From positions 1 to 35,272 of the forward strand of contig CACWLG010000020.1 in NCBI GenBank assembly GCA_902761635.1: a stretch of DNA of 35,272 bases, in the 5' to 3' direction. This document shows, one piece after another, positions 8,775 through 16,668 of this stretch. The DNA is from Oscillospiraceae bacterium. GTDB taxonomy: Bacteria; Bacillota; Clostridia; Oscillospirales; Oscillospiraceae. Position numbers and translations under genes: made by a program. A model generated the notes under the pieces. The model was not told where the DNA came from, searched no databases, and worked only from the letters and a program-made list of their open reading frames with translations. The first letter of the stretch is position 1. Every line of letters starts with the position of its first letter.

Positions 8775-10496
8775 TCAGTACAGACTGTTGATGTAGTCGG
8801 TCAGGGCTGCGCGGTCATAGAACTTCTCGGGGCTGGTGATGATGATATCGGGCTCCGCGCCGCGGTCGACGTCATAGTAGGCGCCGTTTTTGATGAAGGA
8901 GATGCGGTGGCTGCCGGAGATCTGGAAGGAGGTGCCCCAGGCGGAGGAGATTTTCTGCACCACGCAGGAGCCGCCGCCGGAGGTGCGGCCCATGACCGTC
9001 ACCATGCCGGAATCCTTGAGGGCGCAGGGGACAAGGTTGCCGCAGGAGAAGCCGACGGGAGAGGTCAGCACGAAGAGGTTCTTGTCCTGCACGGTGTCGC
9101 GCTCGTCAAACTCGCGGTCGCGGTTTGCGTCGCAGCGGTAGGTGGAGGCGCAGACCGCGCCGGTCATGGTGTCCTTCATGCCGATGTTGGCCTCGCCCAG
9201 GAACCAGGCAATGACGAACACGGCGGTGTCTGCCGCGCCGCCCTGGTTGACGCTCAGGTCGAGGACGACGTTTTCAATGGGGCTTCCTTCGCGGGTGATC
9301 ATCGAGTGGGCTTTTATGATGAGGCCGATGGTGTCGTTGTCGGGAAGATCCGCCGGATCCTCGACGCTGTAGATGTATTCCGCGGTGTTCATCATTTGGG
9401 GAAGCTCAAACTTGTCGAAGGTGACATACGCGGTGTTGCCGACCTCCTCATAGCCGGGGATACCGTCGGGGTAGAACTTCTCCCGCGCGCTTGCGTACAA
9501 ATCATGCTGCTGAGACCACTTGCTTTCGGAGGGACCCTTCGGCGCGGTATAGTCGAGGTCGCCGGTCAGGTAGGAAAAGCCGTGCCAGGAGGAGTGACCG
9601 TCGTCCAGGTAGTCGGCGATCAGGCGGTAGATCGCGGCGTCCGCCTGCTTGACCTCATTACCCTTGAGGAACTGGTCGAAGCCGACCTCGTGGAAGAGCT
9701 GAGCAAAGCGGTCGATGTCATGGACCTCTTTCAGGCCGTACAGGTAATCCAGCATCATGCAAAGCTCGCCGTAGCCGTATTTTGTCAGGGCTTCGCTGCG
9801 CTCACCGGTGGGGGCGGCGTAGTAGAGCTCGTCGCCCGGATTGATTTCCGCACTCAGATTTACGCACTGGCCGTTATAGAAGAAGGAAACTCCGTTGGGC
9901 GCAAAGAAGAAATCGTTCAGGGTCTGCAGGGGGATCAGGTACAGGCCGTTTTCGACAGGCTGATAGATCAGCTCAATGTCATAATCCGCCAGGGGGAGCA
10001 CCAGTTCGTCGCCGTAGCGGTCGAAGGTGCCCTTGTCCACCTTTTGAATGAGCGCGGGCTTTCCATCGCTGGTGAAGAACGGGATGCTGGTCACGTCCAG
10101 GATCGTGGAGGCATCGGGCTTCACGGTGAAAATGTTATAGTCTACAAAGCGAATCTCGCTTTTGTCGAAATCGAAGACAGCGCGGCAGCCGTCGTCTCTG
10201 CCGCCCTCGTGATTGCGGGTAATGGTCACGACAGGGCCCTGAACGTCCTTCGTGAAGGTGACAATACCGTCTCCGATCAATCCGGTAAGCAGATCACACA
10301 GATCGCTGATCTCCATGTAGGGCAGATCCTTCACACCGTCCAGAAAATAGAGCTTCATGGTCTCGCCGGTTTCCAGGCCGACGGTATACAGGGGGATATC
10401 TTCGCCGGTGATGGTGTGCGACTCCTCCGCAAAGGCCGGGGCGCAGAGGAACAGCAGCATGGTCAGTGCCAGAAGCATGCAGAGCAGTTTTTTCAT
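8775..10496 (-). CDS. Secreted S41/tricorn-like peptidase paralog 3
   Basis: 573 residues. The signal peptide is MKKLLCMLLALTMLL...AFA (1-23). The N-terminal region includes D-L-P-Y-M-E-I-S-D (about 57-65) and GLYLIPLQTLNDF (about 184-196), repeated strand motifs that loosely resemble copper-amine-oxidase N-terminal (stalk) domains. Catalytic-region motifs are DDGHS (His301), VTFDKF, LDLSVNQGG (the usual NGGG is NQGG), an EF-hand-like loop DANRDREFDERD (456-467), GFSCGN (Ser484), GRTSGGG and DRGAEPD. It is 46 bp from paralog 4 upstream and 35 bp from the DUF4428 gene downstream, so an operon is likely. The altered oxyanion-region glycine run is a possible sign of changed activity. Confidence 0.85.
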   Translation of the reverse strand: MKKLLCMLLALTMLLFLCAPAFAEESHTITGEDIPLYTVGLETGETMKLYFLDGVKDLPYMEISDLCDLLTGLIGDGIVTFTKDVQGPVVTITRNHEGGRDDGCRAVFDFDKSEIRFVDYNIFTVKPDASTILDVTSIPFFTSDGKPALIQKVDKGTFDRYGDELVLPLADYDIELIYQPVENGLYLIPLQTLNDFFFAPNGVSFFYNGQCVNLSAEINPGDELYYAAPTGERSEALTKYGYGELCMMLDYLYGLKEVHDIDRFAQLFHEVGFDQFLKGNEVKQADAAIYRLIADYLDDGHSSWHGFSYLTGDLDYTAPKGPSESKWSQQHDLYASAREKFYPDGIPGYEEVGNTAYVTFDKFELPQMMNTAEYIYSVEDPADLPDNDTIGLIIKAHSMITREGSPIENVVLDLSVNQGGAADTAVFVIAWFLGEANIGMKDTMTGAVCASTYRCDANRDREFDERDTVQDKNLFVLTSPVGFSCGNLVPCALKDSGMVTVMGRTSGGGSCVVQKISSAWGTSFQISGSHRISFIKNGAYYDVDRGAEPDIIITSPEKFYDRAALTDYINSLY

Positions 10497-10542
10497 CTTG
10501 CCAGTTCCTTTCCTAATAGAATCAGCCGGTTCGCTTTTCGGC

Positions 10543-12246
10543 TCAGTACAGGGTGTTGATGTAGTCGGTCAGCGCCGCGCGGTCGTAGAACTTTTCGGGC
10601 TTGCTAATGGTGTAATCGGGATCGGCGCCGCGGTCGATGTCATAGAGGGAGCCGTTTTTGAGGAAGGACATGCGCAGGGCTGCCGAGATGGTAAAGGAAG
10701 TACCCCAGGCGGAGGAGATGGGCTGCACTGTGCAGGAGCCGCCGCCCGAGGTCCGGCCCATCAGGGTGACCCTGCCGGACTGCTTGAAGACGTTCGGCAC
10801 GAGGTTGCCGCAGGAGAAGCTCACCGGGGAGATGAGGCAGTAGATGTTCTTGTCCGCGATGGTGTCCCGCTCGTCAAATTCGCGGTCAAGGTTCACGTCG
10901 GCCCAGTAATCCGTGTTGGCCATGGCGCCGGTGAAGTTATCCTTGAGGCTGATGGAGGCCTTGCCCAGGCACCAGGCGATCAGGAAAGCGGCCGTGTCCA
11001 CCGAGCCGCCCGCGTTGCAGCTCAGGTCGATGACCACATTCTCGATGGGGCTTCCCTCACGGGTGATCTGCTCGTGGGCACGGATGATCATGGCGAAGGT
11101 GTCGGTGTCGTCGTAGGGGATCTCCTGCGCGCTCTTGTAGCCGTAGTAGTCCTCATATTTTTCCGACTTGATTTCAAAATGGTCAAAGGTGATGTAGGCC
11201 GTGTTGCCCACTTCCTCGTAGGCGGGCACGCCGTCGGGATATTTTTCGGCACGGGCCGCCAGATTCGTTTCACGGTGATCGAACAGGCTTTGGAACGAGG
11301 GGCCTTTCTCTGCCCTGTAGTCGATGGGGCCGGTCAGATAGGAATAGGCCACGAAGCCGGAGTGGAGATCGTCGAGGTACTTGTTGATCATGTAATAGAT
11401 CGCCTTGTCGGCCTGCGCCGGGTCCGTTCCGGTCAGCGGCTCCACGAAGCCGATCTGATCAAACATGTTGGCAAAGCTGTCGATCTCGTGGATTTCCTTC
11501 AGCCCGTAGAGGCTGTCCAGCATGAGGCACAGCTCGTTATAGCCGTATTCGGCCAGCTCTGCGCTGCGCGCGCCGGTGGGGGCCGCGTAGTAACGCTCGT
11601 CATTGGGCGAGAGCTTGTCGATCACGATCACACACTGGCCGTTATAGAAGCAGTTGAGTCCCCTGCTGGACGCCAGGGTGAAGTCGTTCATGGTCTGCAT
11701 CGGAACCAGATACAGCCCGTCCTGGCAGATGAGGTCTATGCCGTAGTCCCCCAGGCGCAGTACCAGCTCGTCGCCGTAGCGGTCATAGCTGTAATCCTCG
11801 CTTTTCTTCATCAGGGAGGGCTGCCCCTCGGCGTTGAAGCAGGAGCCGGAGGTGAAATCCAGGAGCGTGGACATGGTGGGGAGCTTCATGAACAGGTTGT
11901 AGTCCATGAATTTGAAGGTGTCCTCGTCGAAGTCAATGATCATGGTGAAGCCGTTTTCGCGGGTGTAGCAGGCGATGGGGCCGGCGGTTTCGAGCGAGAG
12001 CCTGTAGCCTGTCCCGTCCTCTTCCCCGTTGATCGCATTGAGAAGCTCCATCCAGTCCTTGAGCTCCACGTAGGGGAGGTCGTTTACGCCGTCGAGGAAG
12101 TAGAGCGTCAGTTCCATGCCCATATCCATGCCCATCGGATAGAGGGGAAAGCTGTTCTTCGTGATTTCATGCCCCGCCGCGAAGGCCGGGACGCCAAGGG
12201 ACAGGAGCATGGTCAGTGCCAGGAGCATGCAGAGCAGTTTTTTCAT
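10543..12246 (-). CDS. Secreted S41/tricorn-like peptidase paralog 4
   Basis: 567 residues, the shortest paralog. The signal peptide (1-23) is followed almost directly by the N-terminal beta region. Motifs are LDDLHS (His295), YITFDHF, IDLSCNAGG (NGGG replaced by NAGG), an EF-hand-like loop DVNLDREFDERD (450-461), SFSCGN (Ser478), GRTSGGG and DRGADPD. The start is supported by the shared leader ...GGAAAGGAACTGAC before the ATG at 12246. The 175-bp gap to the M13 gene upstream holds an 82-bp hairpin repeat, so the gene may be read from its own promoter or from upstream through the repeat. Confidence 0.85.
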   Translation of the reverse strand: MKKLLCMLLALTMLLSLGVPAFAAGHEITKNSFPLYPMGMDMGMELTLYFLDGVNDLPYVELKDWMELLNAINGEEDGTGYRLSLETAGPIACYTRENGFTMIIDFDEDTFKFMDYNLFMKLPTMSTLLDFTSGSCFNAEGQPSLMKKSEDYSYDRYGDELVLRLGDYGIDLICQDGLYLVPMQTMNDFTLASSRGLNCFYNGQCVIVIDKLSPNDERYYAAPTGARSAELAEYGYNELCLMLDSLYGLKEIHEIDSFANMFDQIGFVEPLTGTDPAQADKAIYYMINKYLDDLHSGFVAYSYLTGPIDYRAEKGPSFQSLFDHRETNLAARAEKYPDGVPAYEEVGNTAYITFDHFEIKSEKYEDYYGYKSAQEIPYDDTDTFAMIIRAHEQITREGSPIENVVIDLSCNAGGSVDTAAFLIAWCLGKASISLKDNFTGAMANTDYWADVNLDREFDERDTIADKNIYCLISPVSFSCGNLVPNVFKQSGRVTLMGRTSGGGSCTVQPISSAWGTSFTISAALRMSFLKNGSLYDIDRGADPDYTISKPEKFYDRAALTDYINTLY

Positions 12247-12321
12247 CTTGTCAGTTCCTTTCCGTATGGGTTTGGGTTTTGCTGTGAGGGAACAATTTTT
12301 GCAGAAAAAGTAAACCAGCGC

Positions 12322-12403
12322 GTAGGGGCTGATGCCCTCATCAGCCCGAAGCCCTGTGGGTTATGGCCTGTTCGACGGGGCGATCCGGGGATCGCCCCCT
12401 ACG
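12322..12403. repeat. Hairpin-ended short repeat element, 82 bp
   Basis: It begins CGTAGGGGC and ends with the complement GCCCCCTACG. Each end is itself a hairpin: GGGCTGATG/CATCAGCCC and GGGGCGATC/GATCGCCCC. A related element lies at 14579-14690. There is no coding capacity, which fits a non-autonomous MITE-like or bacterial interspersed repeat common in Oscillospirales. Confidence 0.75.
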
Positions 12404-12421
12404 ACATTCTTACTCTCCCGC

Positions 12422-14485
12422 TTACCAGACCGTGATCCTGTCGGCCGGGGCGGTGTACATGCCGTCGCCCTCCTGCACGCCGAAGGTCTCATGGAACTTC
12501 TCGAAGTTCGACAGGGGGACGTTGCAGCGGGAGTATTCCACCGGGTGCGTCTCATTGGCGAGAGTGGGCAGCTCCGCGGCGGCGTAGCGCGCGTTCTTCT
12601 GAATAATGGCAAGCTGGGTGAAGAACATCTCATAATCGAAGTTCTCCTGCTTGGCCGCGATGGAGAGCAGGCACTTGAGCGAGCCGAGGTCGGAGATGGC
12701 CTCGCCGCTGACGCGATTTGCGCCTTCCTCGCCGTAGGGCTCGTCGGAGAGCTCGGGCGCGGGAACGAAGTCCCTGTACCAGGCCTTGAGCTTCTCTACG
12801 CGCTCATGGAACTCGGCCGTGTCCTCTTCCGCCCACCAGTCCTTGTAATTGCCGTCCTTGTCAAAGGTGGCGCCGAGATCGTCAAAGGCATGGGTGATCT
12901 CATGACCCACGACCATGCACACGCCGCCGAGCTTCTTCTCCAGCGGCCAATCCGCCTGGTAGTAGTCGCCGCCGCAGATACCGGCGAAGACGTTGATGGA
13001 GTTCTCGGTCGGGACGTAGCAGGCGGCGAGGGTGCTGTAGTAGTTGTCAAACTTCCAGTAGGTGCCGTCGTTGCGGCGCTGAACGACCTCCGCCGCGATG
13101 CTGCGCCCGAAGATCCGCGCCGCCTTGATAGCGTCGAACAGGGTGCCGCCCTCCTCGGCGGACTTGATCGTGAGACTGCCGACGTCCGGCAGATTATCGG
13201 GGTAGCAGACATTGATCTTGATGTTGTCAAGCTTCTCGATGGCAGCCGTCTTGGTCGCGTCGGAGAGCCAGTCCTCTTCCCGCAGCATCTCGCGGAAGGC
13301 GTCGATCATCATGACGGTGAGATCGTAAATCTGGGGCTTGATGCTCTTATCGAAGCAGTACTCCACATAGACCTCGTCGACCAGGGAGGGGACGAGAGCG
13401 GTGATGGTCTTCATGGCGTAGACCTCGTCCGGGGGCAGGGTGTCGACGCCGGTCATCGGGGCCTGGAGCAGAGTCGTCTCCGCAAAGGTCTCTCTGTCGC
13501 AGTAATTGGTAAACTCCGCTATCGTGTGCGTCAGTACCCAGGCCTTGAGCTTGTCCAGGTTTTCGTCGGTGTACTGCGCGTCGATGCAGCCTATGACATC
13601 GGGCATCATGATCCCGACCAGATGGCCGTCCAGATCAAAGCCCAGCGCCTTGTAAATATCACAAAGCGGGTAATTCTTATACATGTCGCGGATCTCGTCG
13701 GTGGTAAAGCGCTGGGAGAAGACATCCACAGTCCCCTTGCCTTCCATCTTCTTTTCCATAGCCTCCATGCCGGGCAGGAAACCGCGCTCAAAGTCCATGG
13801 CCTTGTCAAAGAGCTCCTTTGCCTCACTCTCGCTGCAGCCGAGCTTGCGCAGCATGTATTCGCAGAGCTGTCTGTTGACCGCGATGGCGGGGTTTTCTTC
13901 GTCGCCCGCCTCATAAGCGGACGGATCGTCGCTGAACATGGCGGGCGTCATGATGTACAGGATATTGGTAAAGGCATCCTCGGTATTGCCCAAGACCATA
14001 TCCGTGACCATCGGTGTGCCGAAGAGGTTGCGCTGGGGGTCAGAGAGGAACGCGGTCATCTCCTCGACGGAGCTGAGGCCCATCAGATCCTCGACAAAGG
14101 GCTTCAGGCCGTCAAGGCCCGCCGCGTTGCGCGCGTCCCAGTCCAGCAGGAGGGCATAGAGGTTCTGCAGGCTCGTCAGCTTCGCGTCGTCCTTTTTTTC
14201 GCCGCTGATGAGCGCGATCTTCTCACGGTTGATCTCGTCCGTATGTTCCGTTCTCGCCGAGACGTTGGCTTCGCCGTCGTTGATTTTGGCGCTCTCCGCC
14301 CATTCGCGGTTCACAGCGGCCGCAAAGTCGTCCTGCGGGCGGATCTCGCCCTTGCCCTCATAGACGCCGTAGATGCCGGAATCGATCCAGGCGGCGCCGG
14401 GGCGCTCGCCCTCGGCCGCAAAGGCCGGGACGCCCAGGGACAGCACCATGGTAAGCGCGAGGAGGATGCAGAGCAGTTTTTTCAT
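12422..14485 (-). CDS. Secreted M13-family zinc metallopeptidase (neprilysin/PepO type)
   Basis: 687 residues from the ATG at 14485, which has GGAAAGGAAC upstream and opens a signal peptide (MKKLLCILLALTMVL...AFA). An upstream extension would run through a hairpin repeat and is rejected. The N-terminal M13 domain (about 30-480) is followed by the catalytic core: NSINVFAG (the family's N-A-Y/F-Y region), GHEITHAFDD with zinc ligands His528 and His532 and catalytic Glu529, and GEAISDLGSL with third ligand Glu595 and Asp599. The length fits bacterial M13 oligopeptidases, which cleave short peptides. The protein should be exported. It is flanked by S41-like genes; its first 23 codons match theirs although the enzymes are unrelated. 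Confidence 0.93.
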   Translation of the reverse strand: MKKLLCILLALTMVLSLGVPAFAAEGERPGAAWIDSGIYGVYEGKGEIRPQDDFAAAVNREWAESAKINDGEANVSARTEHTDEINREKIALISGEKKDDAKLTSLQNLYALLLDWDARNAAGLDGLKPFVEDLMGLSSVEEMTAFLSDPQRNLFGTPMVTDMVLGNTEDAFTNILYIMTPAMFSDDPSAYEAGDEENPAIAVNRQLCEYMLRKLGCSESEAKELFDKAMDFERGFLPGMEAMEKKMEGKGTVDVFSQRFTTDEIRDMYKNYPLCDIYKALGFDLDGHLVGIMMPDVIGCIDAQYTDENLDKLKAWVLTHTIAEFTNYCDRETFAETTLLQAPMTGVDTLPPDEVYAMKTITALVPSLVDEVYVEYCFDKSIKPQIYDLTVMMIDAFREMLREEDWLSDATKTAAIEKLDNIKINVCYPDNLPDVGSLTIKSAEEGGTLFDAIKAARIFGRSIAAEVVQRRNDGTYWKFDNYYSTLAACYVPTENSINVFAGICGGDYYQADWPLEKKLGGVCMVVGHEITHAFDDLGATFDKDGNYKDWWAEEDTAEFHERVEKLKAWYRDFVPAPELSDEPYGEEGANRVSGEAISDLGSLKCLLSIAAKQENFDYEMFFTQLAIIQKNARYAAAELPTLANETHPVEYSRCNVPLSNFEKFHETFGVQEGDGMYTAPADRITVW

Positions 14486-14578
14486 TTGGTCAGTTCCTTT
14501 CCTTACTACTAAAATATGAAATTTAAAAAACAGAATTTGGGTCTCGGGTTTATTCAGCAAACAACCAACACGCACACC

Positions 14579-14690
14579 GTAGGGGCCGTTCACGAACGGC
14601 CCGGCAGTACACGATCGGTTTTTCGGATTCGCCTGGGCGCATTCGCCGGACGCGGCCTCTGCCGTCGGGCGATTCGTGAATCGCCCCTAC
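14579..14690. repeat. Hairpin-ended short repeat element, 112 bp
   Basis: It begins GTAGGGGC and ends GCCCCTAC as a perfect inverted pair. Internal end hairpins are GGGCCGTTC/GAACGGCCC and GGGCGATTC/GAATCGCCC. It has the same architecture as 12322-12403. It fills most of the 292-bp gap between the M13 gene and S41-like paralog 5; I see no gene in that gap. Confidence 0.78.
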
Positions 14691-14777
14691 AGTCATACAG
14701 AGAAGCTTGCTGTGTCAGGCCGATACCCATAAAACAGAATACAGAATTTGCTTTATCAAAGGAAACGCCCGTTTCAA

Positions 14778-16577
14778 TCACGCGGCCTGTGCCAGGGATT
14801 CGCCGAAGAACTCGTTCATCAGCTCGCTGAGTGCGGCGAGATCATAGAAGCCGACGGTGGGATTCTCGCCGTCGCCCAGGAGATTGGCGTCCACGGGGCA
14901 GCCGTTGTCGATGCTGCCGCCCTCATCGTTGACGCCGATGCTGGACGCGGCGGAGTTGCGCATATCCATGCCGCCGACAGAGGAGTAGCGGATGGCGCAG
15001 GCGCCGCCGCCGCTCTGTTCGCCGAGGATCATGGCCCCGTGCTCATGCATGAACCAGGGGAAGTTGTTGCCGCAGGAGAAAGAGGCTTTGCTGGTCAGAA
15101 CGCCGTAGTTGTAGCCGGTATAGGGGCTCACGTCCTTGTCGTCAAAGACGCCGTCAAAGTTCATGTCGAAGTCCTGGTACTTGGTGTTGTACTGAGAGGT
15201 CAGCTCGTCCCTGTCGCGGACATAGCCGACGCCGGTCAGCAGCCACTCGACCGCGAGCAGCGCGGTGTCGTCGCCGCCGCCGTTGCAGGTGTCGTCGATG
15301 ATGATGTTCTTGATCGCCGGATTCTGCGCGGCGCGCTCCAGGCCGGAGAGGACGGTGCCGATGGTCTCCCAGGTTTCGCCGTCCTCATCGTCCTCGGTGA
15401 TCAGGGGACGCTCGCCCGTGCCGGCATAGAAGGCCTTCCAGCCGTCGTTGTCCACGGTGAAATGGTCAAAGCGGATGATGGCGGTGTCGCCCTGCTCAGC
15501 GTAGTAATCGCCGTTGTAGAGGGATTCGCGGGCCTCTTTGCACTGCGCCTTGCGCCCGTTCATGCCGTAGCTGAACTCGTAGTAGGATCCGCCGTACTCC
15601 TTGTCCATTACGTCATACATGATGCTGCGCGACAGCTCCAGATCGTCAAGCTGTACCACATAGGCGCCGATGCCGGTATGGCCGCCGTCAAAGAGCAGGC
15701 CGTTGTAAAGATGGCTCAGGCCCGTGTAGAAGTTCAGGAAATCGGTGGCGAGCAGCATCGCCTTGATCTCGGGGTACTTGGCAGAGAGGACCTCGTCCAG
15801 CGTCCCGTTCTCCAGATCGTCATGGATGTACTCCTGACCGGGATTGCCATGCCACAGATCCAGGCTGAAGCAGAGCTCGTTATAGGTGAATTTCGCCAGA
15901 TCCTCGGCGCGATCCGCCTTCACGGCGGGGAGGTAATCCGGGTCGTCCTCCATGGCGTAGTCCGGCTGGATTAGTCCCAGATAATCCTTGATGTAAATTT
16001 TCTCGCCCACATAGATGACCCAGTATCCGCCGGCGCTGGCGAAGATGTCGGCCAGGGTGGGCAGCGGCGCGTAAACGCCGGTGTCGTCGCCGCGCAGATG
16101 GATGTCGTAACCCGCAAGCTCAATGGTCTTCGGCGTCACCTCTTCGGGCTCGGTGACGTGGCGCGTTTTGGCAAAGGGGTAGTCCGGGTCGTAGCCGCCG
16201 GACTCCGTGAGCAGGAGGTCGTGGGCGGGCTCGATAAAGCGCTTCATGTCGTAGATCACGACGGTGTCGGTGTCTACGTCAAACACCGCCTTGTCGCCGA
16301 GGAAGTTCGTGACCGTGTAAACGCCGCCGTCACGCTTGAAGCTCATGCCCTCGGTCATGTCGGTGCCCGCCAGATAAAACCGGTTGTAGAAGTCCGTGAC
16401 GCTCATGTAGGGCACGTTGGGGAGATCCTCATAGAAGCGGACGGTCGCGGTCTCGGTGGTGTCCACTTTGTCCCGCACGACGGGCAGGGCTTTTTCCGTA
16501 TAGCTCTCCGCGAAGGCCGGGACGCCGAGCGTCAGCACCATCGTGAGCGCGAGAATCATGCAAAGCAGTTTTTTCAT
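14778..16577 (-). CDS. Secreted S41/tricorn-like protein, divergent paralog 5
   Basis: 599 residues, the most divergent of the set. Signal peptide MKKLLCMILALTMVL...AFA (1-23). It keeps the family order: DLPNVPYMSVTDF near residue 51, F-D-G-G-H-T (His300), AIIRFDHF, IIDDTCNGGG (about 426-435), an EF-hand-like loop DMNFDGVFDDKD (471-482), SFSCGNNFPW (Ser501) and GEQSGGGAC. The C-terminus differs: the FYDIDRGAEPD block is replaced by a region ending YDLAALSELMNEFFG. The DGGHT and SFSCGNNFPW forms resemble standalone clostridial S41 proteins more than its neighbours do, so it may be an older branch. A 14-bp-stem hairpin lies between it and the S15 gene 91 bp upstream. Confidence 0.82.
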   Translation of the reverse strand: MKKLLCMILALTMVLTLGVPAFAESYTEKALPVVRDKVDTTETATVRFYEDLPNVPYMSVTDFYNRFYLAGTDMTEGMSFKRDGGVYTVTNFLGDKAVFDVDTDTVVIYDMKRFIEPAHDLLLTESGGYDPDYPFAKTRHVTEPEEVTPKTIELAGYDIHLRGDDTGVYAPLPTLADIFASAGGYWVIYVGEKIYIKDYLGLIQPDYAMEDDPDYLPAVKADRAEDLAKFTYNELCFSLDLWHGNPGQEYIHDDLENGTLDEVLSAKYPEIKAMLLATDFLNFYTGLSHLYNGLLFDGGHTGIGAYVVQLDDLELSRSIMYDVMDKEYGGSYYEFSYGMNGRKAQCKEARESLYNGDYYAEQGDTAIIRFDHFTVDNDGWKAFYAGTGERPLITEDDEDGETWETIGTVLSGLERAAQNPAIKNIIIDDTCNGGGDDTALLAVEWLLTGVGYVRDRDELTSQYNTKYQDFDMNFDGVFDDKDVSPYTGYNYGVLTSKASFSCGNNFPWFMHEHGAMILGEQSGGGACAIRYSSVGGMDMRNSAASSIGVNDEGGSIDNGCPVDANLLGDGENPTVGFYDLAALSELMNEFFGESLAQAA

Positions 16578-16606
16578 GTACTTATGTCCTTTCCTGTTTT
16601 TGGCTC

Positions 16607-16642
16607 CCTGTCATGGCTTCGTATCAGAGAAGCCATGACAGG
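16607..16642. promoter_or_regulatory. 14-bp perfect intergenic hairpin
   Basis: CCTGTCATGGCTTC (16607-16620) is perfectly complementary to 16629-16642, with an 8-base loop. It lies between the stop of the S15 gene and the ribosome binding site of paralog 5, with no U-run on the minus strand. It could be an mRNA processing or stability element. Confidence 0.5.
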
Positions 16643-16668
16643 CGGGCTGAATTGTGGGATTTCTCCTG

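Noticed and set aside
12422-14593. The longer M13 reading frame starting at 14593
   Set aside because: The extra N-terminus translates a hairpin repeat end and the leader; the signal peptide and ribosome binding site support the ATG at 14485.
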